A DNA stretch of 6,218 nucleotides from JALZHR01 sp036389695. Its GTDB lineage: Bacteria > Acidobacteriota > Blastocatellia > Pyrinomonadales > Pyrinomonadaceae. The stretch lies in NCBI GenBank assembly GCA_036389695.1, contig DASVWG010000272.1, positions 1 to 6,218 of the forward strand. The letters are read 5' to 3'. Of this stretch, positions 1 to 5,082 are shown piece after piece; positions within the stretch are counted from its first letter, which is position 1, and every line of letters begins with the position of its first letter. The position numbers were made by a program, and so were the translations under genes. The notes under the pieces were generated by a model that ran no database searches, was not told the origin of the DNA, and saw only the letters and a program-made list of their open reading frames with translations.

Positions 1-253
1 TCGAGTCGAAAACGACTTCGGTTTTCGCCAATTTACCGTTCACGAATTTCCTGATGGAAATTTGAAAGTCCTTGTTTTTCAAGTCGCCGCCGGAGAATGA
101 CATTTTTCCGAGACCGATGTTTTCAAAATAAAGAATGTCCATCAAATCGGCATTGTCGGTGCCGTAACCGAACCGCATTTTGATGTCGGATTGGGCAAAA
201 GCCGTCGAGATTGATAAAACAATCGCCAGCAAAATTAAAAGTAAATTTTTCAT
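1..253 (-). CDS. Exported protein of unknown function, N-terminal part (runs off the left edge)
   Basis: Reading leftward from the ATG at 253-251 gives 84 codons without a stop before the window edge. The protein opens with a classic signal peptide: MKN, a hydrophobic stretch of Leu/Ile/Val at residues 4-17, and a likely signal peptidase I site after Ala20 (AFA|QSD). The mature part (residues 21-84) is a mixture of charged and beta-prone segments with several Gly and Asp residues (RFGYGTDNADLMD, GKMSFSGGDLKNKD). I do not recognise a family and assign no function; an exported or periplasmic location is the only inference. A purine-rich ribosome site (GGAAGAG, about 273-267) lies about 13 nt upstream of the start and supports it. 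The gene is divergent from the broken propeller gene that begins at 434. Confidence 0.75.
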   Translation of the reverse strand, partial: MKNLLLILLAIVLSISTAFAQSDIKMRFGYGTDNADLMDILYFENIGLGKMSFSGGDLKNKDFQISIRKFVNGKLAKTEVVFDS

Positions 254-287
254 AGTTTTTTTATTTCTCTTCCAATGGACGCCGCCC

Positions 288-324
288 GCGCCGGAAGCGT
301 TACAAAATTTTACGCTTCCGGCGC
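288..324. repeat. Perfect 13-bp inverted repeat, 11-nt loop
   Basis: The arm GCGCCGGAAGCGT (288-300) is exactly complementary to ACGCTTCCGGCGC (312-324), with an AT-rich 11-nt loop (301-311). It sits between two divergent genes, 35 bp before the start of the leftward exported-protein gene. No T tract follows it on either strand, so it is not a standard intrinsic terminator, and no gene reads into it. It could be a 5'-UTR hairpin of the leftward mRNA, a protein-binding operator, or one copy of a dispersed palindromic (REP-like) element. The sequence alone does not decide between these. Confidence 0.7.
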
Positions 325-382
325 AAGCCGTTTTCCGACATACTTTTGCTAATCGGCGTGACTTGCTAAAATGTCAGACGGC

Positions 383-410
383 TTGACGCCCGGATAAATT
401 ACCGTATGTT
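383..410 (+). promoter_or_regulatory. Candidate sigma-70-like promoter for the propeller gene remnant
   Basis: A TTGACG hexamer (383-388) is separated by 16 nt from TATGTT (405-410). The predicted transcription start would be near 417, about 17 nt before the ATG at 434. No convincing Shine-Dalgarno sequence precedes that ATG. The match is by eye only, and the gene downstream is broken, so activity is uncertain. Confidence 0.35.
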
Positions 411-433
411 CAATTAAACTCGATGAATTAAAT

Positions 434-1192
434 ATGCCGTTTGTTTTTACCAAAAAGGCGAAAGCGCTTTCGCGCCTGATTTTACTAGCGGCATTAGCGT
501 CGTTGTTTTTCTCCGGCACGGCAGACGCGGAAGTTTTGCCAATCAAAAATTTACACTTCGGCGGAAGGTTTGATTTATGAAAGCGTGATTCGCATTTATC
601 AGGACTCGCGCGGTTTTTTGTGGTTTTGCACGAACGTCGGGGTTTCGCGTTTTGACGGCTATCAATTTACCAGCTACGCGATGCAGGACAGGCTGCCGAA
701 TCCGACCATCACCGATATTATCGAAGACGGCAACGGCATTTTCTGGCTCGGCACAAACGCTTCGGGCGTTTATCGCTTCGACCCGCGCCGGAAAGCGGCG
801 GACGAGAATTCGTCAAAGCCGGTTTTCGATTCTTTCACGGTTGACGACGACAAAAACAGCAACGCCGTGACACGCTTTTTCAAAACTCGCCGGGGCGAAA
901 TTTACCTGGCGACCGAAGGCGGCTTGTATCGTCTGCACGACGAGGAAAAGGAAAAAATTCCGTCGCATCGCGTTGAATCTGCCGCCTGCGCCGAATCAAT
1001 CTTTTGCCGTGACCGCTCTGGCGGAAGACGCCGGCGGCGACAGCCTCTGGATTGGGCATCAATTCGGGCTTTCGCGCCTTTTGCCTGACGGCAATCTGAT
1101 TCACTACGAAGTTCAGCCCGGCGGCGGCACTGATTGGCTACGCTCGCTCGCGTTCGACCGCGAAAATCGCCTTTGGATAATAACGAACAACC
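434..1192 (+). pseudogene. Frameshifted two-component-regulator propeller (Reg_prop) protein remnant, five blades
   Basis: The ATG at 434 opens a signal peptide (MPFVFTKKAKAL, then a hydrophobic LILLAALASLFF, likely cleavage near TADA|EV) and reaches LPIKN at 536-550, but this frame stops at 578-580. The continuation YTSAEGLIYESVIRIYQD lies one frame over from 552, across an AAAAATTT run. That frame carries the blades VIRIYQDSRGFLWFCT, ITDIIEDGNGIFWLGT and VTRFFKTRRGEIYLAT. It loses sense after LHDEEKE at a six-A run (952-957). The next frame resumes as FRRIALNLPP and carries VTALAEDAGG..LWIG and LRSLAFDRENRLWI. Both breaks fit a single extra base in a homopolymer. Intact family members are usually long periplasmic sensors with many blades and a C-terminal kinase, HTH or cyclase output. 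Here only about five blades remain and no output domain follows, so signalling activity is unlikely. Sequencing error could explain one break but hardly the missing C-terminus. Confidence 0.75.
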
Positions 1193-1645
1193 GTTCCGGC
1201 GGATTTCAGCGGCGATGACCTGACCGATTTCGCTGTGGCGCGCAACGAGAGCGGCAGCAAAATCTGGTATATTCAACGCTCCAATCAGTTAGGAACATTC
1301 AGCGCGATTCAGTGGGGCATCTCGGAAGATTTAACGGTTGCCGAAGACTACGACGGCGACGGAAAAACCGATTTTGCCGTTTTCTGCCCGTCGGACGGTT
1401 TCTGGTACGTTCTGCGCAGCAGCGACAGCCAGCTGCAAGCGGCGCAGTTCGGAGTCAGCGGCGACAAGCCGCAGCCTGCCGATTACAACGGCGACGGAAA
1501 AGCCGATTACGCTGTCTTCCGTCCCTCAATCGGCACGTGGTTTGTCGCCAGGGCGAGCGGCATTCCGGCGCAAAATTTCGATTCGATTCAATGGGGAGCG
1601 GCAACCGACATCCCAATTTCGTCTCTTGCCGCGCTTTCCAACTAA
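1193..1645 (+). pseudogene. C-terminal FG-GAP/VCBS-like repeat block fused out of frame to the propeller remnant
   Basis: In a third frame, from about 1193 (VPADFSGDDLTDFAVAR) to the TAA at 1643-1645, the translation is a typical FG-GAP/VCBS-like repeat array. Its cores are DFSGDDLTDFAV (codons from 1202), DYDGDGKTDFAVF (from 1346) and DYNGDGKADYAVFRPS (from 1481), so the repeat period is 48 then 45 residues. Each core is followed by a W-Y/F strand (IWYIQRS, FWYVLRSS, TWFVARAS) and a QWG/QFG..D turn. The Asp/Asn-Gly-Asp-Gly loops resemble calcium-binding loops, and such arrays usually form the C-terminal propeller of secreted or surface proteins. In-frame translation is blocked by a TAA at 1181-1183. 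The only plausible internal start is the GTG at 1235, which has no clear ribosome site and would cut the first repeat. I read this as the surviving tail of another secreted protein, not an independent gene. A 136-residue product from 1235 cannot be excluded. Confidence 0.65.
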
Positions 1646-1662
1646 ATTAAGCAGTCACGTCC

Positions 1663-1706
1663 AGACGTGGACTCTAAAGAGAAGCTTCTCTTTAGAGTCC
1701 ATGTCT
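1663..1706. repeat. 44-nt near-perfect palindrome, central 32 nt perfect, between convergent genes
   Basis: The half GGACTCTAAAGAGAAG (1669-1684) is followed with no spacer by its exact reverse complement (1685-1700), with an AAGCTT centre. Pairing continues outward to 1663 and 1706 with a single G-T mismatch (1667/1702). The element starts 18 bp after the stop of the FG-GAP block and overlaps the stop codon of the leftward CGNR gene (1708-1706). That position suggests a bidirectional transcription end, but no T tract follows on either strand. A shorter hairpin, CACGTC/GACGTG at 1656-1669, overlaps its left arm and would compete with it. Alternatives are a small mobile palindromic element or a fold-back rearrangement scar. 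Confidence 0.8.
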
Positions 1707-2374
1707 CACGCATCCGTGTTTTCGGCTCGATGTTTTGCTCTGAAGCGGCGAACTTTCGCCAGATTGCCGCAGTCTTTCATCACGCACCATTGCCGGGTGC
1801 GGTTGCGGCTCGTATCCAGAAACAGCCAGTTGCAGACGTCGTTGACACACCGGCGAATTCTGGTTAAATCTCCGTTTACAAGCAGGTCTGCTGCCGATTC
1901 GGAAATTTGCCAGAGCATCGCGTCAAGCGCTTCGGCGTCGTTAATCCATTCAAAAACAAAGGCTTTATTGGCAGCTGACAATCTTTGATGACGGCGAGCG
2001 ACGCTTAATTCTCGATTCAGCTTCTCCAAATCTTCCGCCTCCGGCTGCCAGCCTTCCATCGCCGATTTGAAAAGGCGATAAATGCTTTCGCGGAGATTCA
2101 AAGCTCGTTTTAAAACCGCGTTCGCCGCCTGCGAATCGGCTTCGGCAAGCTGCAAAAGTTTTTTCGCCCGGCTTTCTTTAATCAATCCGGCTTTCAGGCT
2201 CCAGCCGACCAAATCGGCGTAATTTTCCAGCTTGTCCGAAGGGAAAGCGTCATAATAATCGCGCCCGCTTTTTTTATTCGGGCTGCTGATTCTGCCGTTG
2301 ACGGTGTTTACAAAATCAAGACTGATATTGCCGCCGATGAGCTTAAATTTATTCGTATTTATATCTAAAGGCAT
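1706..2374 (-). CDS. ABATE / CGNR zinc-finger domain protein, putative transcriptional regulator
   Basis: This 222-residue protein has the two-part layout of the COG5516 family: an N-terminal ABATE domain opening with LIGGNISLDFVNTV (residues 12-25), a charged helical middle (about 50-165), and a C-terminal zinc ribbon. The ribbon reads RRCVNDVCNWLFLDTSRNRT then QWCVMKDCGN, with Cys176, Cys181, Cys197 and Cys202 spaced as C-x4-C-x15-C-x4-C. It is followed by the basic tail LAKVRRFRAKH. Family members are thought to be DNA- or RNA-binding, stress-linked regulators; few have been studied. The motif that names the family, CGNR, is CGNL here (Leu205). The ATG at 2374-2372 lies 11 nt after the stop of the MocR-type gene on the same strand. 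There is no Shine-Dalgarno match in that gap, so co-transcription and translational coupling are likely. The stop codon falls in the large palindrome. Family identity is strong; target and ligand are unknown. Confidence 0.85.
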   Translation of the reverse strand: MPLDINTNKFKLIGGNISLDFVNTVNGRISSPNKKSGRDYYDAFPSDKLENYADLVGWSLKAGLIKESRAKKLLQLAEADSQAANAVLKRALNLRESIYRLFKSAMEGWQPEAEDLEKLNRELSVARRHQRLSAANKAFVFEWINDAEALDAMLWQISESAADLLVNGDLTRIRRCVNDVCNWLFLDTSRNRTRQWCVMKDCGNLAKVRRFRAKHRAENTDA

Positions 2375-2385
2375 ATTTCGACGAC

Positions 2386-3966
2386 TCAGGAACGAACGGG
2401 CGCGCCGGGCGAGCTTTTGTCACCGGCGGCGGCGAATGTTTTTTTTTCCATCGTATCAGTCTTGGCTCGCGCCATTTCCGTCAAAACTTCGGTCAGTTTA
2501 GCGATGCCGCCGCGTATCTGCGCCGCGTCAAACGCCGCGTAGCCGAAGACTAAGCCGTGACGCGGATATTTATCGATGCAGTGAGCGGAAATAGGCGACA
2601 AACGGACGTTTACTTCAGCCGCTTTCAGCGCCGCCTGCCGGTCGTCCAGATTGTCGGGCAGCCAGCCGACCAGATGCATTCCGGCGTCGTCGGCTTTCAT
2701 CTCCAGCAGCCCTTTTAAATTTCGCTCTACTTCTTCGATTAAAATCTTCTGTCTTTCTTCGTAAAGCGTCCGCGTCCGGCGAACGTGGCGGGCAAAATGT
2801 CCTTCGGAAATAAATTCCGCTAAAGTCGCCTGGTCAATCAACGGCGAATGCGCTCCGTTGAGCATCCGCGCGGCGGTGAAAACGTCCACCAAATCGGGCG
2901 GCACGACCAGACAGCCGAGTTTAAGCGACGGAAAAATCGTTTTGCTGAAGGTTCCGACATACAATACGCGCCCGTTTTGGTCGAGTCCCTGCAAAGAGGC
3001 GAGCGGATGCCCCGCATAGCGATATTCGCTGTCGTAATCGTCCTCGATTATCCACGCGCCCGTGCTGCGCGCCGTTTCGATGAGCGACAGGCGGCGCGTC
3101 ACGCTCATCGTTACTCCGAGCGGATACTGGTGTGAAGGCGTCACGTAAATCAGCTTCGGATTTCTGCTTCGCTCAAGCGCCGCCTTAAAATTAAGCCCGT
3201 CTTCATCGACCGGAACGGGAATCAGTTTTGCTCGCGAAAGCGTAAACAAACTGCGCGCGCTCGTATAACCCGGGTCTTCCATCCAGACTTCATCGTTCGG
3301 CTCCAGGAAAACCGCGCTGATTAAAGCCAGCGCCTGCTGCGCTCCGGCAGTGATGATAACCTGTTCAGGCGCGCAATTTACGCCGCGAGCGGATTTTAAG
3401 TGAACGGCAATCGCCTGTCGCAGCGGGTAAAAACCGGCTAAATCGCAATTAACCAGTGTTGCCGTCGGCGCGTGCCGGTTCCAGCGCGCCGCGATGCGCG
3501 CCCAGGTATCGAAAGGAAAAGAATCAATCGCCGTAAAGCCGTTCTGAAAAGGCACGAATCTGTCAGCCGAATGTTCGCGCAAAAGCTCCTCCAAATCCCG
3601 CGCCATTTGACTGCCTTGCCGGGAAAGATTTAACCGGCGCGAAAAAGCGTCTGTTTTCACGGCGCGCGTCTTCGGCATTTGCAGCGGTTTTTCGGGCAGC
3701 TCGCTCGCCACAAACGTTCCCGCGCCGATTTTGCTGTCCAGATAGCCTTCGGCAAAAAGCTGGTCGTAGGCATTGACGACCGTCATCCGCGAGACGCCGA
3801 GCTGCGCGGCGAGCGCCCGCGACGACGGAATGCGCGATTTTGACGAAAGCTCGCCGTTTAAAATCGCCAGCCGCAGTTTTTCGTAAATCTGGCGGTGCAT
3901 CGGGACGTGAGAAACGGTTCGGTCAGAGAGAGAAACAAACGGAAACGTGTTGATTTGCTTTTTCAT
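2386..3966 (-). CDS. MocR-type regulator: GntR winged helix fused to PLP aminotransferase-like domain
   Basis: The 526-residue protein has the MocR/PdxR/GabR architecture. Residues about 22-90 are a GntR winged helix (PMHRQIYEKLRLAILNGEL, SSRALAAQLGVSRMTVVNAYDQL, GYLDSKIGAGTFVA). A linker follows, and residues about 135-500 are a fold-type I aminotransferase-like domain. Visible PLP-site landmarks are ITAGAQQAL (205-213), EDPGYTSAR (230-238), YVTPSHQYPLG (274-284), IIEDDYDSEYRY (307-318) and GTFSKT (338-343), in which Lys342 should form the Schiff base with PLP. Such proteins usually act as PLP-dependent transcription switches, not enzymes; targets are B6 salvage, GABA or taurine genes depending on the member. 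Length is slightly above the usual 450-500, owing to a low-complexity C-terminal tail after residue 500. The ATG at 3966-3964 starts the family-typical N-terminus but has no clear ribosome site. It leads an operon with the CGNR gene and is divergent from a PNPOx-like gene. PdxR-like control of B6 genes is possible but not shown. Confidence 0.92.
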   Translation of the reverse strand: MKKQINTFPFVSLSDRTVSHVPMHRQIYEKLRLAILNGELSSKSRIPSSRALAAQLGVSRMTVVNAYDQLFAEGYLDSKIGAGTFVASELPEKPLQMPKTRAVKTDAFSRRLNLSRQGSQMARDLEELLREHSADRFVPFQNGFTAIDSFPFDTWARIAARWNRHAPTATLVNCDLAGFYPLRQAIAVHLKSARGVNCAPEQVIITAGAQQALALISAVFLEPNDEVWMEDPGYTSARSLFTLSRAKLIPVPVDEDGLNFKAALERSRNPKLIYVTPSHQYPLGVTMSVTRRLSLIETARSTGAWIIEDDYDSEYRYAGHPLASLQGLDQNGRVLYVGTFSKTIFPSLKLGCLVVPPDLVDVFTAARMLNGAHSPLIDQATLAEFISEGHFARHVRRTRTLYEERQKILIEEVERNLKGLLEMKADDAGMHLVGWLPDNLDDRQAALKAAEVNVRLSPISAHCIDKYPRHGLVFGYAAFDAAQIRGGIAKLTEVLTEMARAKTDTMEKKTFAAAGDKSSPGAPVRS

Positions 3967-4060
3967 ACTTTGTTGCTGGCTTGCTGAACCGGCGCGTCAA
4001 AAATTCTTGTATAGCAGCTGTGTCTGTTATCAAATACGAAATAATTAAATTCTCGACTTT

Positions 4061-4089
4061 AGAATAATACACGGATTTGTAACCGTCAA
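4061..4089 (-). promoter_or_regulatory. Candidate promoter for the MocR-CGNR operon
   Basis: On the minus strand, TTGACG (4089-4084) is separated by 17 nt from TATTCT (4066-4061). Transcription would start near 4054, giving a leader of about 88 nt before the ATG at 3966. Spacing is ideal and the -35 box is one base from consensus. One arm of the TTTGTAAC inverted repeat fills part of the spacer, which suggests autoregulation. Confidence 0.5.
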
Positions 4090-4111
4090 TTTTAAAGTAG
4101 GAAGTTACAAA
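4076..4111. promoter_or_regulatory. Candidate operator: 8-bp inverted repeat around the regulator's -35 box
   Basis: TTTGTAAC (4076-4083) and its exact complement GTTACAAA (4104-4111) are separated by 20 nt. The left arm touches the minus-strand -35 hexamer and lies in the promoter spacer; the right arm lies just upstream of the -35 box. The half-site centres are 28 bp apart, not quite three helical turns. A dimeric regulator bound here would block or bend the promoter. Which protein binds is inference; the MocR product encoded next door is the obvious candidate. Confidence 0.45.
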
Positions 4112-4152
4112 CATAATTTAATTGGACTGCTAAAAAAACTCCAAAATGGTAC

Positions 4153-4180
4153 TTGAAAGAATGCCATTCGCAATTATTAT
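4153..4180 (+). promoter_or_regulatory. Candidate promoter with palindromic spacer for the PNPOx-like gene
   Basis: TTGAAA (4153-4158), a 16-nt spacer and TATTAT (4175-4180) face right. Transcription would start near 4187, 12 nt before the AGGAG ribosome site at 4199-4203. The spacer contains a perfect palindrome, GAATG-C-CATTC (4159-4169), in the position where a repressor or a DNA-distorting activator would act. These elements lie inside the longer possible reading frame from 4146, so they argue against that upstream start. Confidence 0.45.
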
Positions 4181-4198
4181 AGATTTTATATTTATTGC

Positions 4199-4203
4199 AG
4201 GAG
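4199..4203 (+). promoter_or_regulatory. Ribosome binding site that decides the GTG start at 4215
   Basis: AGGAG at 4199-4203 lies 11 nt before GTG 4215-4217. The alternative ATG at 4146 has no purine-rich site (it is preceded by AAAAAAACTCCAAA). The spacing is a little long but the match is full, so the GTG is preferred. Confidence 0.6.
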
Positions 4204-4214
4204 TTTTTTTATTT

Positions 4215-4892
4215 GTGAACGAACAATTACCCGTCACCGCCAAAACCAAATTGCGCCGTCTGCCGAAACGCGGCGCATACGACGTTGAAACAATCTATAA
4301 AATCCTGGACGAAGGCTTCATCGCCCACGTCGGTTTTACCGGCGCGGGCGGTCAGACTTTCGTCATTCCGACCGGCTACGCGCGGCGCGGCGGCGAGCTG
4401 CTGATTCACGGTTCGGGCGCGAGCCGGATGATGCGCGCCCTGTCGGAAGAAATCGAAATCTGCGTGACCGTAACTTTAGTTGACGGGCTGGTTCTGGCGC
4501 GCTCGGCATTTCACCATTCGATGAATTACCGCTCGGTCGTCGCATTCGGCGCGGCAAAAATTATCAGGGATGAAAATGAAAAAATGGAAGCTCTCCGTCT
4601 CTTTACCGAACACATCGTTCCGCGGCGCTGGCGGGAAGTTCGGCTGCCGACGACAAACGAGTTAAAAGCGACGACGGTTCTCGCGCTGCCGCTCAACGAA
4701 GCATCGGCGAAAATTCGAACGGGAAATCCGGTCGACGATGCGGAAGATTACGCGCTCGACGTTTGGGCGGGCGTGATTCCGCTCGAAATGAAAGCCGGCG
4801 AGCCGTTGCCCGACCCGCAGATGAGCCGGGAAATTGCCCGACCGGATTACATCGCAAATTATCGTCGCCGACCGCTGCGGGAAAACAAATAA
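4215..4892 (+). CDS. Pyridoxamine 5'-phosphate oxidase-like (NimA/COG3467-type) flavin-binding protein
   Basis: From the GTG at 4215 the protein has 225 residues and begins NEQLPVTAKTKLRRLPKRGAYD, the usual opening of this family. A split beta-barrel core follows: FIAHVGFTGAGGQTFVIPTGYARRGGELLIHGSGASRMMRAL (residues about 35-76), then CVTVTLVDGLVLARSAFHHSMNYRSVVAFG (83-112). The HGSGASR and HHSMNYRSVV segments are typical of flavin-nucleotide-binding PNPOx-like proteins. These are usually cytoplasmic FMN- or heme-binding dimers; most are not true PdxH enzymes and their substrates are mostly unknown. An in-frame ATG at 4146 would add 23 residues including IIIDFIFIAGVFLF, which would look like a membrane anchor. 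That stretch is AT-rich, overlaps a promoter and is not expected in the family, so I reject it. The gene is divergent from the MocR-type regulator and is its likely target. True B6 oxidase activity is not implied. Confidence 0.88.
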   Translation: MNEQLPVTAKTKLRRLPKRGAYDVETIYKILDEGFIAHVGFTGAGGQTFVIPTGYARRGGELLIHGSGASRMMRALSEEIEICVTVTLVDGLVLARSAFHHSMNYRSVVAFGAAKIIRDENEKMEALRLFTEHIVPRRWREVRLPTTNELKATTVLALPLNEASAKIRTGNPVDDAEDYALDVWAGVIPLEMKAGEPLPDPQMSREIARPDYIANYRRRPLRENK

Positions 4893-4943
4893 AAATCGAA
4901 TGCCTTTGTAAACCGGACTGGAACATTAGTTGAAAATTGGCAC

Positions 4944-4971
4944 TTGTTCCATTTCGCATCTCTTTTAAAAT
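4944..4971 (+). promoter_or_regulatory. Weak candidate promoter for the MBL-fold hydrolase gene
   Basis: TTGTTC (4944-4949), 16 nt, then TAAAAT (4966-4971), with a predicted start near 4978 and a leader of about 105 nt. The -35 box is poor. No terminator hairpin with a T tract is visible between the PNPOx-like gene and this site, so read-through from upstream is also possible. The rest of 4893-5082 holds no gene I can support apart from a 22-codon frame at 5004-5072. Confidence 0.3.
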
Positions 4972-5070
4972 ATTAAATTTACCGGCGGTTTTGTAAAAGG
5001 ATTATGGAAATCACACAAATACCGGCTGTGAAAGCAGAAACGCTTATTCGCATACCTGGTGATTTTTTTT

Positions 5071-5076
5071 GAGGAG
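5071..5076 (+). promoter_or_regulatory. Strong ribosome binding site fixing the hydrolase start at 5083
   Basis: GAGGAG lies 6 nt before ATG 5083-5085, the ideal spacing. An in-frame GTG at 5059 is upstream of this site and would add eight residues ahead of the signal peptide, so it is rejected. Confidence 0.85.
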
Positions 5077-5082
5077 AAAAGT

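Noticed and set aside
545..957. Programmed ribosomal frameshifting at the A runs of the propeller gene
   Set aside because: Two +1 shifts and a third before the FG-GAP block would be needed, with no slippery-stop arrangement or stimulatory structure visible, and the architecture is truncated anyway.
902..1276. A 124-codon minus-strand open frame opposite the propeller remnant
   Set aside because: Arg/Ala-rich antisense shadow with no family likeness; the plus strand carries clear Reg_prop blades.
1707..1722. CACG-CATC-CGTG stem followed by TTTT as an intrinsic terminator for the rightward block
   Set aside because: The stem is only 4 bp and lies within the CGNR coding sequence; too weak to support.
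1338..1988. A 216-codon plus-strand open frame across the FG-GAP block, the palindrome and the CGNR gene
   Set aside because: It is the antisense or shifted shadow of two recognisable coding regions; its translation is Ser/Arg-rich with no motif.
3923..4114. 63-codon minus-strand frame overlapping the MocR start and control region
   Set aside because: Covers promoter elements, shares no family motif and overlaps the well-supported MocR start in another frame.
4227..4959. Three minus-strand open frames opposite the PNPOx-like gene
   Set aside because: Antisense shadows of a well-supported gene; Arg/Ser-rich with no motif and no ribosome sites.
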